Of a DNA stretch of 64,000 nt, positions 33,991 through 42,915 are shown one piece after another. Origin of the DNA: JAEWSN01 sp942493335 (lineage in GTDB: Bacteria > Bacillota > Clostridia > DSM-8532); NCBI GenBank assembly GCA_942493335.1, contig OW818693.1:1302001-1366000 (forward strand). The letters are read 5' to 3'. The notes beneath the pieces were generated by a model. The model did not search any database, was not told the origin of the DNA, and worked only from the letters and a program-made list of their open reading frames with translations. The translations under genes were made by a program, and so were the position numbers. How positions within the stretch are numbered: the stretch's first letter is position 1; every line of letters begins with the position of its first letter.

Positions 33991-36900
33991 GCAGTTCCTC
34001 CCTGATGTCAGGATCCGTCTCTTCGAGGCTGCGCCGAACGGCTGCCTCATCGGTAACCGACGGCCTGTCCCACCCGACGCCGCCAACCCCGGGTTCAAAT
34101 CTGCAGACACGGCCATACGGGCATAGATCGCAGGCTTTCATCTTTGCGGTTCGAACGGGATGTACCGGAATCCGGCCAGCCGTCAATTCCTCCCCGATGC
34201 CGGCCATGATGCCGTCAACCATACCGCCGAGACGTTCAAACCCTTCCCTGGAAAGGGTCCTTGTCCGGCCAGAGATGCTGCCGTCCTTGTTCAGACCGGC
34301 CTTCAGCACCTCGGAGTTGCCGGACTGGCTGAGTTGTGCATCCATCGCAGCCAGGATGGCAGGGTCGTCCACGACATAGCCCGTAAGCCGCATTCTGCGG
34401 TTCCTCTCCGTTTCTGCACCCTCCGCGGCACTGTCCCGCGTCCGGACATCCGGCGGTTCAAGTCGCATATGGAAAATCCCGGCCGGACTGACAGGCATCC
34501 CGCCGTTCCCGACCGATTCCCCGCGCATGCTGGCCAGCGCCACCGCAAGATAGGCGGGCAGCTGCATGGAAAGACCATTTGCAATGTCCGCAAGCGATAG
34601 GGCACGATCACCGGATTTGTAGTCGACCACACGCAGGTGGCGACCTTCCGGTCCTTCATGAACATCCAGACGATCCAGTCTTCCCTGAAGACGCAGAACC
34701 CCTCCATCCCGCATTTTGATCTCATAAGGCGGGAATGGACCGTCTCCTCCGAACCCGAGTTCATGGCCGAACGGACGGAAGGAACCAGCCCTGATTTGCC
34801 CGGCAATCCGCCCGGCCGCCGTCATGGCGGCTTTTGCGAGCCGATCGGAAAACCAGGAAGCCAGCCCCGGATGCAGGGGTGAAATGCCTGTCCCTTTACG
34901 GATGCCGTCTCTCACCGCATCCGCCACATACCCAGGAAGCCTTGCATCCTCAAACAGGTCCCATCCGCCATCACGTTCCACGGCTGCCAGAACGGCATCC
35001 ATGATGTCATGCATCAGAAGGCCGAAGCCGATATCGCGAAGGCCCGACTCCTCCCGTTCGCGCAAAAGGGCGGCATGCCGTGAAAACCAGGAAAACGGGC
35101 ATTTCCGATACATCTCGAGCGATGACAGACTGCCAGTGAGAACACTGCCGTACCGGTTGCGGAACCAATCGGAAGAAAGAGATGCCTGATTCTGCCAGGA
35201 CAGGCCTTCCCTGACCATCCGGTGGGAAGAACCCAGACCGGCTTGTCTGCCGCATATCCTGAACATGGCCTGTACCAGTTCAGGCGTTGTGGAGGCGGAA
35301 GGGTCCCGCAGGAGGGGAACCAGGGACTCCAGCAGGGCGGCAGGCGTAGTGGCCCAATCCACTTCAGGAGAAAACACCAGCCCCCCCGTTTCCTTCTCAG
35401 GTTCCCACCCCTCCCGAAGCAGCGGAAAGAGGGAGTGGAACGCACGCCAGATGCCCGATGGCAGCAGGCTCTTCCCTTCGGTGTCGGAGATGGGACGGCT
35501 GAGCCACAGACCCTCTTCCGGCATCGTGACAACCGCCTCGAGCTCATCCTTCCGTTCTTCCGTGACGGTCCGCGTATCAGGGGCCAGTTCCACCCCCATG
35601 CGGAGCAGGGTGCGCCGTTCCGGATCCGACAGGAGTCCCTGTCCGCCCGGACCCGACGGGATCCAGCCTTCGACGGCGCCAAGCACGAAAAGATGCTTGA
35701 TTTCCGCTGTACGGGAACGGGACGGCGTACCGACGAACACCTCGTCGAGCGCCGCAGGAATGATGCTTGTGGATCCGCCTTCCAGGCCCGTCTGGAGCAT
35801 GCCGTGAAGTTCCGTGAGGGTGACGTTGCCTTCCCCGGAAAGTTCCATCACCTGATCCATCAGATCACAGGCGGATTGCCAGATCTGTCGCATGTGGCCG
35901 GCTGATGCCAGCAACCCTTCCTGTTCGAGGTGAAGGGATCGGGCAACCACCGCCTGCGGCAACCCCCACGCCATCAAAAGCCCCACATAGGATTCGAGGG
36001 CGAGACGCACGGGTACCGGCCCATGAACGATCTTCCGAAATTCCATCAACGGTTCCGCCAACACTCTTCGGACCGTCTCCAGCTCCGCATCCTCCAGACT
36101 GCCTTCGCACCACATTCGTCGGCCGCGCATGCCGGTCGCAAGCGCATGGTTCTCCAACTTGTCCGTCAACGCGCGCTCTACCGGCAGAAGACCCGTCTTG
36201 AGAAGCCGGAACACATCATCATGCCGCCAGCTACCGCGAAGAATGTCGAAAACAGCCAACAGCGCTACGGAAACCGGATTCCCAGCCAGCGATTCCTTCC
36301 GGTCCATGAAAAATGGAATCCCATGCATCCGGAAGATACGCCTGACACCGGAGGCATATTCCGCCAGATCCGGTACCAGAACGGCAAGCTCGCGATACCG
36401 GCAACCCCCGTCCCTGCAGAGCATGACAATCCGCCTCGCACAGGCATGGATTTCGGATTCCGGGTCCGCTTCCGCAACCATCCGGATATCGTGAACCCTC
36501 TCCTTGCATCGGATGTTTCCTGAAGCGGCGAAATTCCGGTTCAGGAATGCCAACCCGGAACCTGGCCGGTGCCGGAAGTCCGTCCCCAGCGTGCAGGTCT
36601 CCTGAACGGGGATCCCGCTTTCTTCCGCCTGATGCTTCAGGAATGCCAGTGCGGCTTTCGCGGGCCGACCGGACTCCGGCCTGTACGCCATGCCCGAAGC
36701 GTTCATTGCATGCATTCGGAGCGAAACCGTGACGGACTCCGCCCGACGGACCAGTGCCAGGATGAATTGCAGTTGAACGGGAGAAAAGCGGAGAAACTGG
36801 TCGAAGCAAAGATGGACCCGTTCAATACCGGGCAGCCTTGGCAAGCGTTCTGCCGCCATGGCCAACCGGTCTTCCCCATCAAGATACCCTTGACCATCCA

Positions 36901-37402
36901 TCGCCTTTTCATATGCTTCCCCGACAAGCGTCAGTTCCCGAAGCTTGACCGACAGGCGCATGTCCGTCGTTTCATCCGCCATGCGCCGCAATGTCTCAAT
37001 CGAGACGCCGTATCGCTTGAACTCGGATATCAGATCACCCGCCACCTTGGCAAAGCCACCCTTGCGGATGGAATCGGCGAAAAGGGGAAGCTGATCCTGC
37101 AATTCCCGTACGATCCGATAGACAAGGATTCCCTTCCCGGATGCATCCAAAAAAGGTCGCGGAGATCCGCCGGTTTCAAGTAGGACTTGTCTTGCCAGAC
37201 GGTTGATGCTGTAAACCCGCACCAAATTGCCATCCTTGTCTCCAAGCAAATCAAGGATTTTCTTTTCCATCAGGAAAGTCGCCTGATCAGGCACAACCAG
37301 CCAGGTCTCGCCTCCGCCGGTGGCCGCGCGCTCCCGCGCCGCTTTCAACAGCATGGTGGTCTTGCCGGTGCCACCGGGACCCTGAAGTATTTCAAGCCTC
37401 AC
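33974..37402 (-). CDS. addB: AddAB helicase-nuclease, subunit AddB
   Basis: This 1142-residue protein has an N-terminal Walker A GPGGTGKT (8-15) and a C-terminal nuclease domain with RVVDYKSGDRAL. The four cysteines of the AddB iron-sulphur staple are visible: Cys 768 (RKCPFSWF), then Cys 1091, 1094 and 1100 (CDLCPYGRVC). The cluster holds the nuclease domain together in B. subtilis AddB. The GTG start at 37402 has GGAGGATGACC seven bases upstream. It lies 15 bp after dnaX, so dnaX, addB and addA form one unit. Confidence 0.95.
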   Translation of the reverse strand: MRLEILQGPGGTGKTTMLLKAARERAATGGGETWLVVPDQATFLMEKKILDLLGDKDGNLVRVYSINRLARQVLLETGGSPRPFLDASGKGILVYRIVRELQDQLPLFADSIRKGGFAKVAGDLISEFKRYGVSIETLRRMADETTDMRLSVKLRELTLVGEAYEKAMDGQGYLDGEDRLAMAAERLPRLPGIERVHLCFDQFLRFSPVQLQFILALVRRAESVTVSLRMHAMNASGMAYRPESGRPAKAALAFLKHQAEESGIPVQETCTLGTDFRHRPGSGLAFLNRNFAASGNIRCKERVHDIRMVAEADPESEIHACARRIVMLCRDGGCRYRELAVLVPDLAEYASGVRRIFRMHGIPFFMDRKESLAGNPVSVALLAVFDILRGSWRHDDVFRLLKTGLLPVERALTDKLENHALATGMRGRRMWCEGSLEDAELETVRRVLAEPLMEFRKIVHGPVPVRLALESYVGLLMAWGLPQAVVARSLHLEQEGLLASAGHMRQIWQSACDLMDQVMELSGEGNVTLTELHGMLQTGLEGGSTSIIPAALDEVFVGTPSRSRTAEIKHLFVLGAVEGWIPSGPGGQGLLSDPERRTLLRMGVELAPDTRTVTEERKDELEAVVTMPEEGLWLSRPISDTEGKSLLPSGIWRAFHSLFPLLREGWEPEKETGGLVFSPEVDWATTPAALLESLVPLLRDPSASTTPELVQAMFRICGRQAGLGSSHRMVREGLSWQNQASLSSDWFRNRYGSVLTGSLSSLEMYRKCPFSWFSRHAALLREREESGLRDIGFGLLMHDIMDAVLAAVERDGGWDLFEDARLPGYVADAVRDGIRKGTGISPLHPGLASWFSDRLAKAAMTAAGRIAGQIRAGSFRPFGHELGFGGDGPFPPYEIKMRDGGVLRLQGRLDRLDVHEGPEGRHLRVVDYKSGDRALSLADIANGLSMQLPAYLAVALASMRGESVGNGGMPVSPAGIFHMRLEPPDVRTRDSAAEGAETERNRRMRLTGYVVDDPAILAAMDAQLSQSGNSEVLKAGLNKDGSISGRTRTLSREGFERLGGMVDGIMAGIGEELTAGRIPVHPVRTAKMKACDLCPYGRVCRFEPGVGGVGWDRPSVTDEAAVRRSLEETDPDIREELHEVDG

Positions 37403-37417
37403 CGGTCATCCTCCGCA

Positions 37418-39577
37418 TCAGGAATCCGCCTCATCCTTGATTTGTATGGAAATGCCGGCTTCACGGCCAAAGTCAAGCAAACGATCCAAAGTGGAGTCAC
37501 CAGTCGATGCGTGTTCCTCCGGTGCGTCCGGAATGGCACCGGAACCAAAAAAGGCATCGTCGGAATCCGATACCTGAGGATCGGGAAAAGGATTTTCTCC
37601 CTTCTCCTTCCGCTCGGGCCTGGTGTGTGGACTGCTGCCTGCAGACCCATCCGGAGTCGCCATGACGGGTGTTAGCCTTTCGGAGACTTGCATATCGGGT
37701 TCAGTTATTGCAGGGATCGGATTTGCGACGGCAGGATTACCGGAAGCGACATTTGGTACAGCGGAAGTACCCGCCTTGAGGGACGTCGCTTCCTTCATAT
37801 CCACGATCTTGATCTGGCATGCCTGACCCGTCACGGCCTGGACAGCCGCAGTGATCATGCCGATGCTGTCAGACTGCGAAAGCACTTTCCGTTTCAGGAA
37901 ATCATCGGCAGATACCACGACCCTGAGCTGGTCCGGCGCCACCTGAAGGCATTCCGTATCAAGAATGTAGGCATATAGTTTCATGCCGCCGGGTTTCGCT
38001 GTTCCAGTCCGCCGAATCTCATCGATGACCCTGGCCCAGGTCTGGAAATTCGCGGAAGGACCTCCGCGATAGGAGGATCCGTCGTTTCCGGTGCCGGATT
38101 GTCGGGCTGCAACAGGCGTGCTGCCAGATTGTCCGGCATTGCCACCCAGCCCACCGCTCCAAGTGTCATTCTGACCGGAAGCGGAAGTTCCGTCACCCGA
38201 CATGCCGCCGGAGGTTCGCGCGCCATACGCACCACTCCTGGCGGACTGAGTGCCGGCCGAATTGCCGGATGAAACGCCCGGGGAGCCTCCGCCGGGGATG
38301 GCGGGGCCTCCTCTTCCCTGCAATCCGCTCAAGGCCTGTCCCATATCGGCCAGTTGACGTTCCAGTCGTGCCAGCCGATCTTCCATTTGACCCAATTCCC
38401 GGCCGGATGCAACCGCACCATCAGCCATGGGATGCTTGCCATTGTTCTGTTCCTGGGCATCCGGACGGTGGCCGTCACCGGATTTACCGGTGGAACGCGT
38501 GCATAGACGAAGCAGGAGAACTTCCATCATGATGCGTGGATTGTCCGTCCGGCGCAGTCTCAGTTCATGCTCCGACAATTCGCGCAACCATTCCGCCAAC
38601 TCGCTTCCCTTCAGGGTTTCCGCCGCCTTCTTTGCATCCGGCATGTCATCCGGATGCAGATCCAGCAGGGGAGACGATGCTCCGCCCATTTGAAGCAGCA
38701 ACGCATTCCTGAACCATCCGAGCAACTGCACGCACAACTGCGACAGATCCCGGCCTTCCCGCATGAGTTCATCCAGGAGTGTCCAGGATCGGTCGATGTC
38801 TCCCTCCAGCAACGCGCCGGCCAATGTACGGATCCGCGCGTTTGAGGCAAACCCGGCCATCTCGTTCACATCGGCGAGGGTGACCGCCGTGTGTCCGAGG
38901 GTCGTAAGCTGATCCAAAAGGCTGATCGCATCCCGCATGGCGCCACCGGACAATCTAGCGAGAAAGTGCAGGGCATCCGGTGCGACCGTGATGCCGCAAT
39001 CCACCGCAATTTCCCCGAGCCTTTCCGCGATGCCATGTTCTGTGATCCGTTTGAAATCGAAGCGCTGGCAGCGGGACAGGACTGTGGCCGGAAGTTTCTG
39101 CGGTTCCGTGGTGGCCAGGATGAACACCACCCGCTCCGGCGGTTCCTCCAGGGTTTTCAGCAGCGCGTTGAAAGCGCCGGAAGACAGCATATGAACCTCG
39201 TCGATGATATAGACCTTGTATCGTGCGACGGAAGGCGCGTACACGACTTCATCCCGGATGTCTCGGATGTTGTCGACGCTGTTGTTCGAAGCCGCATCCA
39301 TCTCCATGACGTCCAGAATGCTTCCGTTGAGGATACCCTGGCAAATGCTGCATTCATTGCACGGATCGCCATCCTTCGGATTCAAACAGTTGATGGCGCG
39401 TGAAAAGATTTTCGCCATGGTGGTCTTGCCTGTTCCCCGGGTACCGCAGAAGAGGTAGGCATGTCCGATGGCATCGTTTTTCAGGGAGTTCTTCAGGGTG
39501 TCCACGACATGCCTTTGTTCGACGACGTCGTGAAAGGTCATGGGACGCCATTTGCGATACAGGGCCAATCGGGACAT
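37418..39577 (-). CDS. dnaX: DNA polymerase III subunits gamma/tau
   Basis: This 719-residue clamp-loader ATPase has Walker A GTRGTGKT (45-52), a zinc-binding set Cys 64, 73, 76, 79, DEVHMLS (Walker B) and sensor 1 TTEPQKLPATVLSRCQRF. A Gly/Ser/Ala-rich linker of about 90 residues follows domain III, then a conserved domain before a disordered tail. It links the clamp loader to polymerase and helicase. ATG 39577 has GGAGGTGTCCC upstream; the in-frame extension to 39685 has no family support. The SRP RNA gene lies upstream, as in B. subtilis. Confidence 0.95.
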   Translation of the reverse strand: MSRLALYRKWRPMTFHDVVEQRHVVDTLKNSLKNDAIGHAYLFCGTRGTGKTTMAKIFSRAINCLNPKDGDPCNECSICQGILNGSILDVMEMDAASNNSVDNIRDIRDEVVYAPSVARYKVYIIDEVHMLSSGAFNALLKTLEEPPERVVFILATTEPQKLPATVLSRCQRFDFKRITEHGIAERLGEIAVDCGITVAPDALHFLARLSGGAMRDAISLLDQLTTLGHTAVTLADVNEMAGFASNARIRTLAGALLEGDIDRSWTLLDELMREGRDLSQLCVQLLGWFRNALLLQMGGASSPLLDLHPDDMPDAKKAAETLKGSELAEWLRELSEHELRLRRTDNPRIMMEVLLLRLCTRSTGKSGDGHRPDAQEQNNGKHPMADGAVASGRELGQMEDRLARLERQLADMGQALSGLQGRGGPAIPGGGSPGVSSGNSAGTQSARSGAYGARTSGGMSGDGTSASGQNDTWSGGLGGNAGQSGSTPVAARQSGTGNDGSSYRGGPSANFQTWARVIDEIRRTGTAKPGGMKLYAYILDTECLQVAPDQLRVVVSADDFLKRKVLSQSDSIGMITAAVQAVTGQACQIKIVDMKEATSLKAGTSAVPNVASGNPAVANPIPAITEPDMQVSERLTPVMATPDGSAGSSPHTRPERKEKGENPFPDPQVSDSDDAFFGSGAIPDAPEEHASTGDSTLDRLLDFGREAGISIQIKDEADS

Positions 39578-39770
39578 GGGACACCTCCGGGACGGATGGA
39601 CGGGTGCAGCCAACGATGGGCCTTCTCCCGCCTGCCGTCTGTATTCTGCGGATCGACCGCCAAGCGTGCCGGTTTCCGACTCCATTCAAGTGTATCATAC
39701 GGGATTGCGCAGCCACAACGAAAAGGCACCCGCCAGCGTGTTCCCGGGGAAATAAAACACCCGCCATCCT

Positions 39771-39923
39771 GTGATGCGGACCGGAGCACCGACCTGTGTC
39801 CCAGGTTGACCCGCGGCACACCCAAAGATCCGCTTACCGCTGCTTCCTTCCGGATCTGACGGGGTTCACGGGATTGAATTGCGCGGGGCCCGGACCACAG
39901 GTCGGCACACCGTTCCGCATCAC
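39771..39923 (-). ncRNA. ffs: Signal recognition particle RNA (4.5S/scRNA)
   Basis: The minus strand contains the universally conserved SRP apical domain: GTCAGATCCGGAAGGAAGCA, followed by GCGGTAAGCGGATC. The ends pair as GTGATGCGGA (39914-39923 side) with TCCGCATCAC (39771-39780), enclosing a second long helix ACCTGTG/CACAGGT. A CACCCG-CTT-CGGGTG hairpin precedes the 5' end. It binds Ffh for co-translational membrane targeting. The exact ends are uncertain by about 15 bases; a strong promoter starts at about 39940. Confidence 0.92.
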
Positions 39924-39946
39924 CCGAAGCGGGTGAGCGTCTGTTC

Positions 39947-39975
39947 ATTATAACGGATCTTTCCCTTTGCCGCAA
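39947..39975 (-). promoter_or_regulatory. Promoter of the SRP RNA gene
   Basis: Minus-strand TTGCGG (39970-39975), 17 bases, TATAAT (39947-39952). It lies directly behind the efp terminator and would start transcription near 39940. Confidence 0.8.
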
Positions 39976-39983
39976 CCCGAAAT

Positions 39984-40021
39984 CAAGAAAAGAGGAACGG
40001 CTCCGACGGAACCGTTCCTCT
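39984..40021 (-). terminator. Intrinsic terminator of efp
   Basis: A 10-bp perfect stem AGAGGAACGG/CCGTTCCTCT (39991-40000 with 40012-40021) is followed by TTTCTTG on the minus strand. Confidence 0.9.
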
Positions 40022-40046
40022 CTGTCGCTCCGGGTTCAGGCAGTGA

Positions 40047-40604
40047 TTATGCGCGTTCCAGATATTCGCCGGTGCGGGTGTCGATCTTGACCTTGTCACC
40101 GGTGTTCACAAAGAGCGGCACCTTGACGGTGGCGCCGGTTTCGGTGATGGCGGGCTTGTTCGCGCCGGTGGCGGTGTCCCCCTTGAAGCCGGGTTCCGTC
40201 TCGGTGATTTCGAGCACGACGAAGGTCGGCGGTTCAATGCCGATGCATTGATCCTTGAAGAACATCAGCTTGCAGACAGAGTTTTCCTTGCAGAATTTCA
40301 ATGCATCGCCGATACTGCTCGCGTTGAGGGGGATCTGCTCATAGGTTTCCTCATCCATGAAATAGAAAAGATCGCCGTCCACATAAAGGTACTGCATGTC
40401 GCGACGGCTGATCTGCGCCTTTTCAAACTTGTCGGTGGGGTTGAAGGTGCGTTCCACGGTGGATCCGGTGATGATGTTGCGGATCTTCGCACGGACGAAA
40501 GCTGCGCCCTTGCCGGGCTTTACATGCTGGAACTCGAGAATCTGGAAAACGGATCCATCCATCTCGAAGGTCACATTGTTCCGGAAATCACCTGCAAAAA
40601 TCAT
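40047..40604 (-). CDS. efp: Translation elongation factor P
   Basis: This 185-residue factor relieves ribosome stalling at polyproline stretches. It has three beta-barrel domains, with the tip loop HVKPGKGAAFVR carrying Lys 32, the usual modification site. ATG 40604 begins the family sequence MIFAGDFRNN; AGGATGG lies about nine bases upstream, and a GTG at 40625 is less likely. It has its own promoter at 40727-40755. Proline-rich neighbours such as the propeller proteins and Rho could be clients (inference). Confidence 0.96.
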   Translation of the reverse strand: MIFAGDFRNNVTFEMDGSVFQILEFQHVKPGKGAAFVRAKIRNIITGSTVERTFNPTDKFEKAQISRRDMQYLYVDGDLFYFMDEETYEQIPLNASSIGDALKFCKENSVCKLMFFKDQCIGIEPPTFVVLEITETEPGFKGDTATGANKPAITETGATVKVPLFVNTGDKVKIDTRTGEYLERA

Positions 40605-40726
40605 AAACTGGGCCCATCCTCTCACTCACACAATCGATTCACACCGCCGTTCGGGACGGTGTTTCCGGGCCCCTTCGGGATTCCCGTGAACGCACAACAA
40701 CAGGGCATGTCAGCCCACGCTTCCTT

Positions 40727-40755
40727 ATTCTAATGGAAATCCGCCATCGGCGCAA
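40727..40755 (-). promoter_or_regulatory. efp promoter
   Basis: Minus-strand TTGCGC (40750-40755), 17 bases, TAGAAT (40727-40732). The leader of about 116 bases contains a hairpin ACACCG/CGGTGT region near 40643-40662. Confidence 0.6.
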
Positions 40756-40824
40756 GGGGGATCCCTCCCGGCATATCCGGCAACGCCTGATCCCTGTATG
40801 TGGCACAGCTTGTTCCGTCAGCCG

Positions 40825-41898
40825 CTACAGAATCAGCATGGCTTTCGGCGAGGCGGTGAAATTTCGGAAGGTTCCGCCAACCATGGCACCCATGTCCTCG
40901 ATTCGGACGCCGCCGACGCCTTCCAGATAGATGCCGGGCTCCACGGTGAAAACCATGCCGTCCTCCAGCACATCGGAGGACGGAGAGGAAATGCGGGGAT
41001 CCTCATGAATTTCAATGCCGACGCCATGGCCGAGGCTGTGGCCGAAATGGTTGTCGTGTCCCGCATCCGCAATGATGCGACGCGCCACACGGTCTGCCTC
41101 TCCGCCCCGGATGCCGCAATGCAGGGCTGCCAGTGCCGCCATCTGTGCCTTCAGGACGATCGGGTAGATGCGTCGCAGCACGGGACCCGGTTCACCCAGA
41201 AAGACGGTACGGGTCATGTCCGAGCAGTATCCGTTCCATTTCACCCCGAAATCCATGACAATCGCATCGCCTTGAGCGAACGCGCGGGTCGTGGCGGTGG
41301 AATGGCAGAGGGCCGAATTGGGACCGGAGGCGACGATCGTTTCGAAGGATGTTCCCTGTGCACCATAACGCCGCATCCGGTACTCGATCTCCGCCGCAAG
41401 GTCCGCTTCGGTTACCCCCTCACGGATGTATGGAAGTATTTCCGCGTATACCGCATCTCCAATCGCGACCGCTCTTTTAATGGCCTCCAGCTCTGCCGCG
41501 TTTTTCCTGACACGGAGCTCGGGCAGGTCCGTCGCAAGATTCACGAATCGGAAAGGAGTGCGAAGACGTTCCTTGAATAGCTCGAATTCGGAGACCGTAA
41601 GGACATCTCCTTCATACCCGATGGACTTGACGCCGTTTCGGGCAAGGAGCCTTTCAAGGGTCGCGTGGAAGGATTCGATCAGTTCCACTGGCTCGATTCC
41701 GTCAGTCACCTGTGTCTTCGCCTGGATCGCATAGCGGAAGTCCACGATCAGAAAGGCTTGCAGCCGTGTGACAAGAAGCAGCGACGTGCTGCCGGTGAAC
41801 CCGGAAAGCCAGAAGGTATTGGGACGGCCCGTCAGAATGGCTCCGTCCAGTTTTCTGCGTTCCAGTACAGCCCGCAGGGCTGCCAGCCTTGCTTCCAT
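40825..41898 (-). CDS. M24 family Xaa-Pro aminopeptidase
   Basis: This 357-residue metallopeptidase has a creatinase-like N-terminal domain (about 1-125) and a pita-bread catalytic domain. Its metal ligands are visible in MDFGVKWNGYCSDMTRT (two Asp), GHSLGHGVGIEIHE (His), VEPGIY (Glu) and VRIEDM (Glu). It removes N-terminal residues before proline. In many Bacillota an M24 peptidase gene precedes efp, as here. ATG 41898 is one base after the aroQ stop (TGAAATG), so translation is coupled. Confidence 0.92.
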   Translation of the reverse strand: MEARLAALRAVLERRKLDGAILTGRPNTFWLSGFTGSTSLLLVTRLQAFLIVDFRYAIQAKTQVTDGIEPVELIESFHATLERLLARNGVKSIGYEGDVLTVSEFELFKERLRTPFRFVNLATDLPELRVRKNAAELEAIKRAVAIGDAVYAEILPYIREGVTEADLAAEIEYRMRRYGAQGTSFETIVASGPNSALCHSTATTRAFAQGDAIVMDFGVKWNGYCSDMTRTVFLGEPGPVLRRIYPIVLKAQMAALAALHCGIRGGEADRVARRIIADAGHDNHFGHSLGHGVGIEIHEDPRISSPSSDVLEDGMVFTVEPGIYLEGVGGVRIEDMGAMVGGTFRNFTASPKAMLIL

Positions 41899-41899
41899 T

Positions 41900-42355
41900 T
41901 CAGGTCCCCGTCCGGGTGCCGTGAATGCGTCTGGCCAAAGAAAAAAGCGCCGCGGAATAGCTGTCGAAGCCCAATCCGCAGATTTGACCCAGACAGACCG
42001 GCGCAATGACGGAATGATGCCGGAACTCTTCCCGCGCGTGTACGTTGGAGATGTGTACCTCGATAGCGGTCAGACCCACGCCGGAAATGGCGTCCCGGAT
42101 GGCATAACTGTAATGCGTGAAGGCGCCGGGATTGATGATCAGGGCGTCGATCCCCTTTTCCCTTGCCTCATGGATGGCTTCGATGATGTCCCCTTCATAG
42201 TTGGACTGATGAAAGTCCACCTCGATGCCAAGGGCCGCTGCTTCCATATCAAGCTGGGTCTCCAGATCCGCCAGCGTCTTGGCGCCATAGACACCCGGTT
42301 CACGCTGTCCGAGCAGGTTCAGGTTCGGTCCGTTGATGATCCGTATCTTCCGCAT
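41900..42355 (-). CDS. aroQ: Type II 3-dehydroquinate dehydratase
   Basis: This 151-residue enzyme converts 3-dehydroquinate to 3-dehydroshikimate in the shikimate pathway. It has the family start INGPNLNLLGQREP (catalytic loop with Arg and Tyr), INPGAFTHYSYAIRDA and EVHISNVHAREEFRHHS (catalytic His). GAGGCACGGAAG precedes the start. It is coupled to the M24 peptidase gene downstream. Confidence 0.96.
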   Translation of the reverse strand: MRKIRIINGPNLNLLGQREPGVYGAKTLADLETQLDMEAAALGIEVDFHQSNYEGDIIEAIHEAREKGIDALIINPGAFTHYSYAIRDAISGVGLTAIEVHISNVHAREEFRHHSVIAPVCLGQICGLGFDSYSAALFSLARRIHGTRTGT

Positions 42356-42475
42356 GTCTTCCGTGCCTCCGCGCTCTCCGGCAAAGCCGGCGGAAATGCT
42401 CCGGCTTCCGCCTTCGGCGAATGCCGTATTGGAAACATCATACAGGATATACCAGTAAAAATCCAGCCTGAGCCG

Positions 42476-42769
42476 TTACCGGGGCAGAAAGATCGTCTGG
42501 TTCTCCTTCGAACGCCGATACAGCGTGAAACGATTCCCAATCACGGATACCACTTCGGACTCTGTGGCCTTGGCGATCTCCTCCGCCGCTTCGCGTGCGC
42601 TGTAGAGGGAATTCTTCAGGACATTTCCCTTGATGAGCTCGCGAGCCTCAAGCACCTCGTCGAATTGCTTGAACATGGTTTCACTCGTGCCGCCCTTTCC
42701 CACCTGAAACAGCGCGGGAAGCGGGTTGGCCAGACCTCTCAGATAGCTTCGTTGTTTGCTTGTGAGCAT
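42476..42769 (-). CDS. yhbY: YhbY-type CRM-domain RNA-binding protein
   Basis: This 97-residue protein is a single CRM domain with the GKGG-type loop (ALFQVGKGGTSETM) and KGNVLKNSLYSAREAAEEI. YhbY associates with pre-50S ribosomal particles. ATG 42769 gives the standard MLTSKQRSYLRGLAN start, with AAGAG upstream; ATG 42775 is possible. The upstream in-frame sequence is a translated 36-bp repeat and is unlikely to be coding. Genes for obg, L27 and L21 upstream fit a ribosome-assembly cluster. Confidence 0.93.
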   Translation of the reverse strand: MLTSKQRSYLRGLANPLPALFQVGKGGTSETMFKQFDEVLEARELIKGNVLKNSLYSAREAAEEIAKATESEVVSVIGNRFTLYRRSKENQTIFLPR

Positions 42770-42784
42770 TTTCATCTCTTTCCC

Positions 42785-42876
42785 GCCTTCCAGGCGGCTA
42801 TTGGCTTTTCCTGAACGGCCGCCTTCCAGGCGGTCACTGGCTTTTCCTGAGCGGCCGCCTGAAAGGCGGCCACTGT
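42785..42876. repeat. 36-bp tandem repeat (2.6 units) with hairpins, in front of yhbY
   Basis: Units start at 42785, 42821 and 42857. Each begins GCC..(5)..GGCGG and contains TTTTCCTGA followed by CGGCC. Each junction can form a GGCCGCC/GGCGGCC-type hairpin, so three stems lie in series between obg and the yhbY ribosome binding site, the last one directly next to it. Confidence 0.85.
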
Positions 42877-42915
42877 TTTCATACACTCGGAGTGAATCTC
42901 CCTGGTGATCCGGCA

